Below, piece after piece: positions 35,361 through 45,510 of a stretch of 64,000 nt of DNA. Origin of the DNA: Dasypus novemcinctus (Eukaryota; Chordata; Mammalia; Cingulata; Dasypodidae); contig NC_080680.1 of the NCBI RefSeq assembly GCF_030445035.2, positions 48,063,212 to 48,127,211 on the forward strand, in the 5' to 3' direction. Numbering within the stretch: the stretch's first letter is position 1; each line of letters opens with the position of its first letter. The notes below the pieces were generated by a model. It did no database searches and was not told where the DNA came from. It saw only the letters and a list, made by a program, of their open reading frames with translations. Position numbers and translations under genes: made by a program.

Positions 35361-35641
35361 AGCTGCATTCAGTTCACAATAGGTTGGCTCGAAGGGAAGG
35401 CAATGCAGAAGTAAAGATAGAGACACAAGAAAGGAGACAAACCTGAGACCAGGGGACTCACAGCTTATGGAACTGAGAGCCTTAACCCAAGTTTTCCCAT
35501 CGCATTTATTGGGAAACTACCAAGCAGCTGTTTGCTATTAGAACTGCAACATCATTTACAATAATAGGAACAACTGCAACATCTACAATAAACAGGTGTA
35601 ACATTTACAATAAGAAATAGGTAAGTCAGTTTCCCACAACA
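35361..35641 (-). repeat. 5' LTR of the class II ERV
   Basis: On the minus strand it starts TGTTGTGGGAAACTGAC and ends GAATGCAGCTA before the primer site. It aligns end to end with 30410-30685. Confidence 0.85.
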
Positions 35642-35647
35642 GTCCTT

Positions 35648-36862
35648 GATAGCTTCACAGGTGAATTCTACCAAGCATTTTGAAAAGAATTAACACCAAT
35701 CCTGTTTAAGTCTTCCAAAAAATTGAAGAGGAAGGAAAATTATCCAACACATTTTATGAAGTCAGCACCACCCTAATAGCAAAGCCAGATAAAGATACTA
35801 CTAAGAAAAGAAAATTACAGTCCAAGCTCTCTAATGAACATAGATGCAAAAACTCTCAACAAAATATTTGCAAATCGAATCCAACAGCATATCAAAAGAC
35901 TTATACACCATGACCAAGTGGGATTTATTCCTGGCATGCAAGGCTGATTCAACATAAGAAAATCAAACAACGTAATTCACCACATTAACAATTGAAGGGA
36001 AAAAAACACATGATAATCTCAATCAGTGCAGAAAAGGCATTCAACAAAATCCAGCATCCTTTTTTTTTGATAAAAACCCTTCAAAAGATAGGAATAGAAG
36101 GAAAATTCCTCAATATGATTAAAAACATATATGAAAAACCCATAGCCAACATCATACTAAATGGGGAAAGGTTGAAAGTTTTTCCTCTAAGATCAGGAAC
36201 AAGACAAGGATGCCCACTGTCACCACTGTTATTCAATATTATACTAGAAGTTCTAGCTAGGGCAATTATACAAGAAAAAAAAATTAAAGGCATCCAAATA
36301 GAAAAAGAGGAAGTAAACTCCCACTACTTAGAATATCCTGAAGTATCCACGACAAAGCTACTTGAGCTAATAAATGTGTTCAGCAAAGTGGCAGGATACA
36401 AGAACAACATACAAAAACCGGCAATATTTTTGTACACTAGTACTGAGCAATCTGAGAAGGAAATCAGGGGAAAGATTCCATTTTCAATAGCAACAAAAAG
36501 ACTCAAATGCCTAGGAATTAATTTAACCAAAGACGTACAGGAACTATAAGCAGAAAACTACAAAACAATGCCAAAAGAAATTTAAAAAGACCTAAACAAA
36601 TGGAAAGACATTCCACATTCATGGATTGGAAGAATAAATATCATGAAGATGTCACTCTTTCCCAAACTGATTTATAGATTCAGTGCAGTACCAATCAAAA
36701 TCCCAAGAGCTTACTTTACAGAATTAGTAAAAGCAATTACCAAATTCATTTGGAAGGGAAAGTGCATTCAAATAGCCAAAAGCATTCTAAAAAAGAAGAG
36801 CAACATGGGAGGAATTTCACTGCCTGACCTTGAAATATATTACAAATATATTACAAAGCTGT
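35648..36862 (+). pseudogene. L1 ORF2p reverse transcriptase remnant
   Basis: RT motifs [12 protein letters not shown] and [14 protein letters not shown] are present in 35992-36549. The segment that should hold the catalytic FADD is deleted: KEEVNSHY runs straight into LEYPE. A further part continues to [11 protein letters not shown] at 36820-36860. The enzyme cannot be active. Confidence 0.85.
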
Positions 36863-36940
36863 AGTGAAACTGTTTTATTTTTATTTTTTAATTGCTTATA
36901 TTTTCAATTATTAAATGTACAAAATAAAGTTGAAAAAAAA
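36863..36940 (+). other. Non-L1 3' end of the L1 insertion
   Basis: After the conserved ACAAAGCTGTAGTGAAAC the sequence departs from L1 ORF2 and becomes a T/A-rich stretch ending GTACAAAATAAAGTTG plus poly(A), with AATAAA at 36923. It lies inside the L1 target duplications, so it arrived with the L1. Confidence 0.7.
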
Positions 36941-36951
36941 AAGAATTTATG

Positions 36952-37330
36952 GGAAACGGACTTTGGCCCAGTGGTTAGGGCGTCCGTCTACCACATGGGA
37001 GGCCCGTGGTTCAAGCCCCGGGCCTCCTTGACCCGTGTGGAGCTGGCCCATGCGCAGTGCTGATGCGCGCAAGGAGTGCCATGCCACGCAGGGGTGTCCC
37101 CCGCGTAGGGGAGCCCCATGCGCAAGGAGTGCGCCCATAAGGAGAGCCGCCCAGCGCGAAGGAGGGAGCAGCCTGCCGAGGAATGGCGCCGCCCACACTT
37201 CACGTGCCGCTGACGACAACAGAAGCGGACAAAGAAACAAGACGCAGCAAATAGACACAGAAAACAGACAACCGGGGGAGGGGAGGGGAATTAAATAAAT
37301 AAAAATAAATAAATCTTAAAAAAAAAAAAA
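36952..37330 (+). repeat. DAS-type SINE on the L1 target duplication
   Basis: It lies between two copies of AGAATTTATG (36942-36951 and 37331-37340); the first also ends the L1. A and B boxes are intact. Confidence 0.9.
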
Positions 37331-37340
37331 AGAATTTATG

Positions 37341-37785
37341 AGCACACCAGTTTAGTTAGGCCAGTAAAAGGAATTTACTTGGGAAATGGGGCAAAGAACA
37401 GAGCTTGCTGAGAAATGAGACAGAAAGATGGAAATACACACCAAGATTTGGTGTGGGCCCTTCTAGGCAGAGAAAGCGCACTCTGCCTCACGTGATTACC
37501 TTTTAAACTGTTAATTATTCAGCCCCCTTGCTAATGTTAAAGGGATGGGCCCCAGCGGTTACTGGTTACCCCACCTATGATAGAGGCCAATGGTAAGGTC
37601 TTTTTGGAATATCCAGAGCCAAGGGGAAGTCTCAGAAAGAGAAACTGGGACTCAAGGTTAAACTCAAGGTCCCAGGAAGGTCTTGCAACCATGTTATCTG
37701 CTGGCCGTGTGGTCTGCAGGCCTGTTGTCTGTCAGCCATGTTGTGGGTCCTCTTCTCCTCAATTACCCTGTACTAACCTGCCTCA
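37341..37785 (-). repeat. 5' LTR of provirus A, main fragment
   Basis: It continues the LTR interrupted at 26910 and matches 19110-19529 closely. On the minus strand it starts TGAGGCAGG next to the CAAA target duplication. Confidence 0.85.
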
Positions 37786-37798
37786 CAAATAGGGGGAT

Positions 37799-38178
37799 TG
37801 CCGTGTGAAAGGAATTCTAATTGACCTTCAGGCCAGGTCTATAAAATGGCTCCCAGCAAAGGAGGAACACAAGGTCAACACACTATGCTGATGCAATCAG
37901 TCAAGAAAGGCAGTTTAGAGAAGATGACTTATAGGAAATAGGACAAGAAAGCAAGGCCCAAACTCTGACCAATCTGTTTCAGACAAGTTTCCTTCAGCCT
38001 GCATGTTCCCATAAGCATCTAGAATACTACTCTCTTCACAACTGCCATTTTCCCTCCCCCTCTTTTTATTTTTACTATAAATTCCCCCCAAATGCTTTGG
38101 AACACCTGCTTTTACTCAGTGTTGCCCAATTCTCCAATTGTTATATTGTTAATAAAGCTCTCTTTTTTCCTATTTGCA
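37799..38178 (+). repeat. LTR-like segment at the 5' end of provirus B
   Basis: It runs from TG to CA and has a GTTAATAAAGCTCTC poly(A)-signal region near 38150 and a TATAAAA-type box at about 37841. No second copy was found in the window, so the LTR call is tentative. Confidence 0.45.
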
Positions 38179-38849
38179 GTAGTGAAGCAGGGTAATATAA
38201 GGAAAGAGGGAAGTCAGCCAGGTCTTATTCAGACTCCAGGAGACCCTGAGATTTCTGTTACTCAATTACCTCCAGGGCCCCCAAAGCTGTTTGCCTATGA
38301 ACTGCAAATCAGTCTCTGCTTCTTAACAAGCCTTTTAATGTCTAGTTTACCTGCAAAACTTGGTCCCTGGCAGTGGCCTCTCTCATGGCCACTTCCTAAC
38401 TCCACTGTAAAAGAAGGCCAAAAAAAGGGTCCCTAGCCAGTCCCTTTTCTAGGGAGAAAATTCGGCTTGGCAGCTTTGATCTAGAACCCAGGCCCAGACG
38501 TCTCCCAAGACCCAGGATGCCCCAGGGATGCCCAGCAGTACAGCCTCTGTGTTTTGGGGATGCTGATAGCCAGAGCAGCAACTCCAAACTTCCTCCAAGA
38601 CTCAAGCAGTTTGGGAGTTTTGGTTTGGAGCCTAAAAGTTCAGTCAGTCCAGATCTGGGAAACTGAATTCTCTGACAGACTTTTTTTTCCATTTCTCCCT
38701 AGAACAAAGGCTGCATCCTCTAGCATTCCAGCAGACTCCCTACTGGGGGTCTTCTCAGGAAATGGGACACCTGACAACTGATGGTCTAAAAGGGTGAGGC
38801 TAAAATTGTGGCCGTAGTATGGCTAACAAGGCCTCTGTATAGAGACCCT

Positions 38850-39430
38850 GAATTCCAGCTAAACTGTTATGAGGGAAGGAGGTGACAAGTAGATCAGTGG
38901 GCCAGAGACCATGTGGTCACATGTCTCCTCAAAGGGATGAGGATGTGCACACCAAACCAGTCAGTTATAAGCTAAGGGAAATTACTCAGAGGCAGGATGA
39001 AAACCTAACCTTATTTCAAGGAAAGCTGGTAGGAATAGTAAGAATACCCTCAGGTACCAAATCCTCCTAGGAACTCACTTCATTAGCTAGTCTGCCTCAT
39101 ATCTGTACAAAGCTGCAAAAACTTTCCCTGGACCCCCAAACTTCCATTAACTCCCTTCTAGAAACAGCCTTTTTGGTTTTCAACAATCGAGACCATGCCT
39201 CCAAAATGGAGACAGTAAGGAGCAGCAGGCCTGGGGTCCGGGATAGGTTCCCCTTTTACCTACTGCCACAGCGGTCACTGTCACCTCAGGTCCACCCACA
39301 TCCAGGCTCCTGCCAGCAGGAACCTCATTACCCACTACACCAGGGACTTGCCCCAGGGGAAAACAGAAGAGGCCTGAAGCCACATGTGAATCACCAACCA
39401 GGGGGAGCCTCCGGTGACCCTCCGGTGACC
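38850..39430 (+). pseudogene. Provirus B gag remnant
   Basis: In 38882-39070 the block KLREITQRQDENLTLFQGKL resembles the capsid C-terminal KLRE...E-N-P-x-x-F motif of gammaretroviral gag. It is followed by several frame changes and a proline-rich stretch. No zinc knuckle was recognised. Confidence 0.6.
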
Positions 39431-39730
39431 CTTGACGTGGCTGGTAAGATAGTTAATTTCTTAATTTACATGGGAGCCACTTTACTCTGACTGACCTGCC
39501 ACTCTGGACCTCTCTCGCCTCGGTTGTACCTAAATAAGAAGAGTAAATGGGGAATCAAGATCTAGGCAGTTTACTACACCTCTCCCCTGTGGAATAAGAA
39601 ACCTCCTCATAAGTTACCAATTAAGTGGTATCCCCTCAAGCAGGAAGCTGTTAAAGGCCTCCAGCTCCGGGAGCTTTGCATGGAGGTAATTCTAAACTCG
39701 GGTCTTTCCCTGTACTAAGCGTGTAAAAGT
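39430..39730 (+). pseudogene. Provirus B protease and first part of RT
   Basis: VTLDVAGKIVNFLIYMGATLL (39428-39490) is a retroviral protease start in which the catalytic DTG has become YMG. After shifts, a WYPLKQEAVKGLQ block (about 39630-39665) matches the N-terminal entry of gammaretroviral RT. Recognisable pol then ends. Confidence 0.7.
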
Positions 39731-40726
39731 CTTCTGTTCTAATTTGTGCTTACTTTAACTTTGTCAGTCTGCTCGTGACTAGGAATTCAAAAACCAGATT
39801 TGGGATTCACCTGTTACAAATTGGATAATGGTGAAAGTTAACCTAAAAATAAGTCTTTAAATTTCAATACTATCTTGCAATTGGATTTGATGTATAAAAG
39901 AAATCACAAGTGGTATTAGTTCAACAGCTGGAAAAGTGGAGAAACTTAGCAACAATAATGTTACTAATAAAATAGTTTAAGTTGCTTAGTAAAGAAAAGT
40001 GCTCAATTTGTTTGGAAGTAAAAACTTACTAGAAATATAAATAAGAGGATCATTATATAGATGCCTTTATATTATAAAATAGCAAAAGGATAATATCTGA
40101 AATTGCTGTAATTGGGTAGATTTAGCCTAAACTTATTATTGTGATGGTAATCTTAAACTAATTTACCTTTGTTTATGGTTACTCAAGTCAAGCCTCACCC
40201 CCTTGTTTGCTTACAATTGTAATGGTAATTCTAAACTGAGTTTGTCTTTGCTTGTGGTTATTTCAGGACTGGCTTCACCCTTGTACTTGCTCATCAGTAT
40301 GATGGTAACTACTCTATATTTCCCTCTTTGTAGCCATGGCAACTTCTGCCCCCCATGACTCAAGGGAAGGCAAATTTGAGAACCCCCCCTGGTGTTAATA
40401 ACTCTGCTTTCTCTCATGATTATCCAGGTGTAGACTCCCATTTACCTACTCTGGGCAAGAGTCCAGAAGAATCCCAAGACCTTTGAGGAAATAGTTGCCT
40501 AGTGGGAATCCTTGGCCCTCAGAGTTAGACGTCCACTCTTCCAGTCCAGTGTCCACCAGAGTCTTATCTCCAAGGTTTGGGGAATGGGAGACTTCCCACA
40601 CCAAGAGTCAAGAATTCTGAAAGCAACAGGTCAAGAGAGAACTCAGTTTTCCCTGAGAATTCTATTACCTCAGAGAGTATATACTGAATACTCATTCAAG
40701 TTTTGTCAAAGTCAAAACGGGAAATA

Positions 40727-41261
40727 GGGAAGCAGACTTGGCCCAATGGATAGGGCATCCGTCTACCACATGGGAGGTCCACGGTTCAAACCCCGGGCCT
40801 CCTTGACCCTTGTGGAGCTGGCCCACATGCAGTGCTGATGCACGCAAGAAGTGCCCTGCCACACAGTGGTGCCCCCCATGTACGGGAGCCCCACATGCAA
40901 GGAGTGCACCCCGTAAGGAGAGCCACCCAGCGCGAAAGAAAGTTCAGCCTGCCCAAGAATAGCACCACACACATGGAGAGCTAACACAGCAAAATGACGC
41001 AACAAAAAGAAACACAAACAAGACGCAGCAAATAGACACAGAGAACAGACAACCGGGGGAGAGGGAGGAATTAAATAAAATAAATAAATCTTTAAAAAAA
41101 AAGAAACACAGATTCCCGTGCCACTGACAACACCAGAAGCGGACAAAGAAGAACACGAAGCAAATGGACACAGAGAACAGACAACTGCGGGGGGGGGGGG
41201 GGGGGGGGGGGAGCGGAGGGGGGGGAGGGGAGAGAAATAAATAAATCTTTTTTTAAAAAAA
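40727..41261 (+). repeat. DAS-type SINE carrying a second SINE tail
   Basis: Outer duplication GGGAAATA at 40719-40726 and 41262-41269. An inner fragment (41017-41097) is inserted in its body. Long poly(G) near 41187-41211. Confidence 0.9.
41017..41097 (+). repeat. 5'-truncated DAS SINE tail inside another SINE
   Basis: It begins AACAAGACGCAGC, ends in AAATAAATCTTT and poly(A), and is flanked by AAAAAGAAACACA on both sides. Confidence 0.8.
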
Positions 41262-41556
41262 GGGAAATAAGCAGAGCTCTGAAGTAAAGGAAAGTGATGT
41301 AGACTGTATTTTCAAGCATTGGGAACAATTTGGTTTTAATCCAATAACTAAAAAGAATGAAATTTCCTGTGTACAACTACATGGTCACAGTGCAGGTTAA
41401 TCAGAAATAGACTTCAAAGAGATCTTTTAAATGTTATTTTACAGTTAAATTTATTTTGTAAGAGAATGTAAGTTATAAGTAACATTAGTGTGTTTCTGTG
41501 TCTCTGTTGTATCTACCTATTTTCTCAATGTATATTTTTATACATTGGGATGGGAA

Positions 41557-42581
41557 TGAAGCTAATTAGTAAAATAGGGAATCAATAGATGGATCTGGAA
41601 CCTGGCAGAGAGTCCTTGTGGACATCAATAACCCCTAAGACAGCTGCTGGAAGACCCTCCCCAAGATTCTGCCACTCAGAAGAAGACTTCATCCGGAAGC
41701 CAGGAGAAGCCCCAGATATTCCCCAAGGACTTTATCATTGGGCCCTCCTGGGAGATTGATGGGAGAAATAAGCAGTCAAAACAGTAAACAGTTGAAACTC
41801 CTCCCCTGCCATTAGCAAAGGGTGGGATAATTAACAGTTAAAAAGGCAGGCCCCAGGCCTGAGTTCTCACATGTGCTCTCTCACCTGTGGACCCATCCTG
41901 CCCTGTGCTCACCACTTTCACTGTCTGCCATGTGGCCACACAAGTAAAACTTGGGCATTTATAATCCATAATGGGGAATTGTAGCTTGTAAATTAGCCTT
42001 CCTTTTTTTAAGACTTATTTTATTTATTCTGCCCCCCCCCCCCCATTGTCTGCTCTCATGTTTCCACTCGCTGTGTTCTTCTTTGTCCACTTGCGTTCTC
42101 TGCAGGACCTGGAATCTGTGTCTCATTTTTGTTGTTGTTGCATTATCTTGCTGCATCAGCTCTCCGTGTGTGCAGTATCACTCCTGGGCGGGCTGCGCTT
42201 TTTGTGCAGGGCTGCTCTCCTTGTGGGGTGCACTCCTTGCGCGAGGGGCTCCCCTACACGGGGGACACCCCTGCGTGGCATGGCACTCCTTGTGCGCAGC
42301 AGCACTCTGCGTGGGCCAGTTCATCACACGAGCCAGGAGGCCCTGGGTTTGAAACCTGGACCTCCTATATGGTAGGTGGGTGTTCTATCAGTTGAACCAC
42401 ATCCGCTTCCCAAATTAGCCTTCTTTATCATTTTTCATCCCCTTCCTCTCTACCAGGGACCTATGGTCTCCCATTTCTTGTCCCTCCCTGCCTGAATAAA
42501 TTACTGGCCTAATTCACCTGATGTGCTTTTGAAATTAATTTCAGCAGCATAGCCAAAGAACCTAGATAAAATCTGGTAACA
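41557..42581 (+). repeat. Solo ERV1 LTR (family A/B) inside provirus B, with SINE
   Basis: It starts TGAAGCTAATTAG and ends CTGGTAACA, flanked by GGAA and GTAA. It interrupts sequence that is continuous in provirus A (CATTGGGAT-AATACC near 24000). A minus-strand DAS SINE (42002-42411) is inserted with its own duplication. Confidence 0.8.
42002..42411 (-). repeat. DAS-type SINE
   Basis: Antisense copy inside an LTR; perfect duplication AAATTAGCCTTC at 41990-42001 and 42412-42423. Confidence 0.9.
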
Positions 42582-44452
42582 GTAATATCAAAATTAACAA
42601 ATGAAAATTCTTAAAAGAGCTCTATTCAAATTGTTAAAAATTAAATAAGTGCTTATATAAGTAAATGCTTATATAACCAAGTTAGAGAAGCTAAGCAGGA
42701 TGAAAAATTAATTTAGAAATCTGGAATAGAAACTATTGGGAGAGAAAAAAGTTTTTCCTAAGGTCCTTGACCTATAGCTCCTCAGGACCTTCTCTTTGCA
42801 GGAGCTATGGGAGGACTAGGTGTGACAAAGTAGGGAAATGTAAGTTTAACTTAAAACTCTGTCTAGTAGGCCTCAAATTAAGAGTCATAATTTGTCCTGT
42901 AATTCCCCAATTTAAACCTTTTAATAGCCTGAAAATGATGGTAATTAATACCTGAATTGTCAAATTTCAGTAAGTAAAGGAAAAGGCTTTGAAAGCTATG
43001 GAAGGATTTTTCTAAATTATGATTAAAACAAAGTAAACAATTATAATATATTCCAGAATCTATTAGTATGTTCTTAAGGTTATCCACAGTTTTAGAATTT
43101 TATTAAAGAAAAAAGAACTTCCTCTGAAGGAAGGGAGGAAAAAAAGAGCATTTCTTGCATAAACTATAATGGTTTAAAATTTATTTAGCTTGAGTGTAAT
43201 CTCCTTAGCTTCATGGAATATCAATTAAATAAATTAGCATTATGTGTATTAAATCTTTAAGATGATGAAAATTATAAGTTTGTATTTAATGAAACATACA
43301 TCTGTCCTAAAGTGAAATGACTAGTTTTTACAGAACATAATGAAGAATATAAGACAAGACTTAAACAGATAAAGTAAATTTCATTGGTTGCTAATTGTAA
43401 TTTAATAAGCTTATTTAAAAGTAAAATAACTAGTCTATGTGTTTATGGTTAATTATAAGCAGTTTGTAAAGGCAATGTCTAATCTGGGTACTTAAATGGT
43501 TAATTCAGGAAGCCATTATTAAATAAAAACTTAAATTGATATTGATAACAAAAAGTAACTTCATAACAGGGAAATCTGTCAGAGACCACCTCAATCTGCA
43601 TATTAAAGTGATGGTAGGGGGAAGATAATCTTCATTCCATTAGGAATCTTAGGTTTTCATTAAAAAATGGAGAAAGTTTTTCCTGTACTGCTAAAGTAAA
43701 ATACCTGTTAACTAACATAATCATGGTAAAGGTATAAAAGTAAAAAAGCAAAGTACTAAAATAGTTATGTGTATTTGATATGTTAGACACTGCATTGGAA
43801 GTATTTATAAAATGTATAAAAATTAAAATAGTATTGTCAAATTCTCTTGTGCATTTGAACCAGGTCCCAATACCCTACATGGTACTTCCTGTTCGAGTTA
43901 CTGGTTAAGTCAGCCACTACAACCCCTAAAAAACAAGAGTATCTACCACTTCTCAGGACATGCTCCTGAAGTGGATGGAAAGTATGTTGCTGTTTCGGAC
44001 TCCTGTAACTGTTGGCAATAGCTTGATATGGCCAGATTTACAATGGACATTGCCTCTAGACTGGCTCCGTTTCATAGGGCTGAAGGGCACTATGAACCAG
44101 GCCAGCGACACACTGGAGCCTACCTTCCTAGTCTCTCTCTAGGATCAACAGTGCTGCAGCATGCTGGCTGTGTCAAGGACATATCAAGTGGAACAATAAT
44201 TACCAGAGTAATGTGAGTATAACTTAAAACACAATTGGCATTATGGTCTGCTCCTAGGGAGAGACAACATGTATAATATTGCAAAACTGGAGCTTAAACC
44301 TATTAACTGCAGAGGAACTTGTGCACTGATTAGTGTATTGATTACTTTTGATTAATATTAAGTACTATACCTATACACATGATGAATATGATAATATCTC
44401 TTCTATTCTAGGTCATATGCAGGGGGATATTGAACATGTTAAAAGTCTTTGT

Positions 44453-44730
44453 GGGGAAGCGGCTGTGGCTCAATTGATTGGGCTCCCATCTACCATGTGG
44501 GAGGCCCTGGGTTCATGTCCCAGGGCCTCCTTGTGAGGGCAAGCTGGCCTATGCCCACAGACAGCTGATGGCCTGCACCTGCGGAGAGCTGGCGCAGCAA
44601 GATGACGCAACGAAAGGGAAACAAGCAGACACAGAAGAACGCCAGCAAATGGACACAGAAACAGACAGCAAGCAAGCTGCATGGTGGGGTTTAAAATTTT
44701 AAATTTTAAAAATAAATAAATCTTTTTTTA
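44453..44730 (+). repeat. DAS-type SINE, shorter subfamily
   Basis: Head reads GGCTGTGGCTCAATTG rather than TTGGCCCAGTGG, and the body is shorter. Duplication AAAAGTCTTTGT / AAAGGTCTTTGT. Confidence 0.85.
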
Positions 44731-44811
44731 AAAGGTCTTTGTAAACTTAATTCATGTTCTAAGTAATTAATGAATGTGCCTGTAAGATAATGTCTTTATT
44801 TTGCATGCCAT

Positions 44812-45340
44812 ATGCTATCTTGTTGCTTGTGTTGTCTTTGTGAGTTTATGCCTAGGGCAGTGCCTCTCCTTATACCTCTTTTAGCTGTCCTAGGCATAAC
44901 CACTGCCATGGGAACTGGGATTGACAGTTTATACCAAACCCAGCAGATCTACCACAGTCTCTCCCTAGAGCTAACCAAGAGCATAAAAGAACACAAGGAA
45001 GAATGCTGTTTCCCATCAACTTTGGGAGGATGCAACCTCTGGAGGCACCTGGAGTTTCTTTCTCTTGTGGTCAAGTATGTCATGGCTGGCCCCCTTTCTG
45101 GGTCTGCTTACCACCATCTTATTAATCCTTTAGTGGGACCATCTATCTTCACAATTCTAACAGTTCATTTCTTCCAGAATCAATACCTTCCAGAACAAGG
45201 TAATAGTCATCGGGGATTTCATCCAGCTCCAACCATGGTGCTCAACCTGTCTTCCCTCAACCTCAGAAGAATAGCCAGAGGGGTTTTATACCAAAGCCAG
45301 AATACCCTGCCAAGACTCTGGCCACAAAGTTCCAGTTAGA
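44812..45340 (+). pseudogene. Provirus B env transmembrane subunit remnant
   Basis: The 175-codon frame has a hydrophobic PLLIPLLAVLGITTAMGTG stretch (fusion-peptide region), then an EHKEECCF block like the CX6CC region of gammaretroviral TM, then HLEFLSLVVKYV and LVGPSIFTILTV near the membrane anchor. A surface subunit is missing: 44770-44812 joins early env directly to this part. Not functional as it stands. Confidence 0.75.
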
Positions 45341-45510
45341 ACTCTGTCCAGGTCAAAGGGAAGCTCCAGATAACTCCAAACAAAAGGCCTCACCAATGGA
45401 CCCCTGAAAGCTAACAGGTAGGGCAACCAGTCAAAACAGCCAACTGCTGAGGCCTCTTCCCAACATTAGGAAAGGAGAGGAGGAAACGCTTTTAAAAGGC
45501 CTAACCTGGG

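Larger units (their letters stand above)
30410..35641 (-). mobile_element. Class II (betaretrovirus-like, ERVK-type) provirus, deleted
   Basis: LTRs at 30410-30685 and 35361-35641 (about 280 bp) bound it, with the 6-bp duplication GTCCTT outside (30404-30409 and 35642-35647). A lysine tRNA primer site lies inside the 5' LTR. On the minus strand gag matrix, capsid/nucleocapsid and dUTPase remnants follow in betaretroviral order. No RT or integrase is recognised. It is short (about 5 kb) and defective. A DAS SINE (34719-34982) is inserted in gag. Confidence 0.9.
26911..36940 (+). mobile_element. L1 retrotransposon with full 5' end and odd 3' end, split by an ERV
   Basis: It starts GGACTTCTGGGAAGATGG, an L1-type 5' UTR start, just after AAAAGAATTTATG, and ends in a poly(A) tail followed by the same sequence (36941-36951). 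ORF1 remnants are at 28060-28790, ORF2 endonuclease at 29086-29885, and RT at 35992-36550. A class II ERV (30410-35641) interrupts ORF2. Without it the L1 is about 4.8 kb. ORF2 stops being L1-like near 36862, well short of its normal end. Confidence 0.9.
19062..37785 (-). mobile_element. ERV1 provirus A (minus strand), with nested insertions
   Basis: Related LTRs close both ends: 3' LTR at 19062-19529 and 5' LTR at 26852-26910 plus 37341-37785. Outer flanks are CAAA on both sides (19058-19061 and 37786-37789), the 4-bp duplication expected of class I ERVs. The internal part, read on the minus strand, contains gag and env remnants homologous to provirus B. Later insertions are an LTR (22144-22743), two SINEs (20083-20780) and, in the 5' LTR, an L1 that itself holds another ERV. 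All frames are broken. Without insertions it would be about 7 kb, short for an ERV1. Confidence 0.85.
39731..43950 (+). other. AT-rich non-coding internal segment of provirus B
   Basis: Leaving aside the LTR and SINE insertions (40727-41261, 41557-42581), about 2.6 kb contains no substantial frame. It is homologous to the AT-rich part of provirus A. It holds imperfect units of about 90 bp with the core GATGGTAATCTTAAACT near 40141, 40215 and 40300. Confidence 0.7.

Noticed and set aside
36947-37298. Open frames of 60-100 codons on both strands, rich in Arg/Gly/Trp
   Set aside because: They recur at every DAS SINE with the same words (for example GQLHTGQGGPGFEPR) and are translations of the SINE, not genes.
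44812-45340. A possible captured, syncytin-like env gene
   Set aside because: Only the transmembrane part is present, the surface subunit is deleted, and no start or signal peptide is plausible. It is a remnant.
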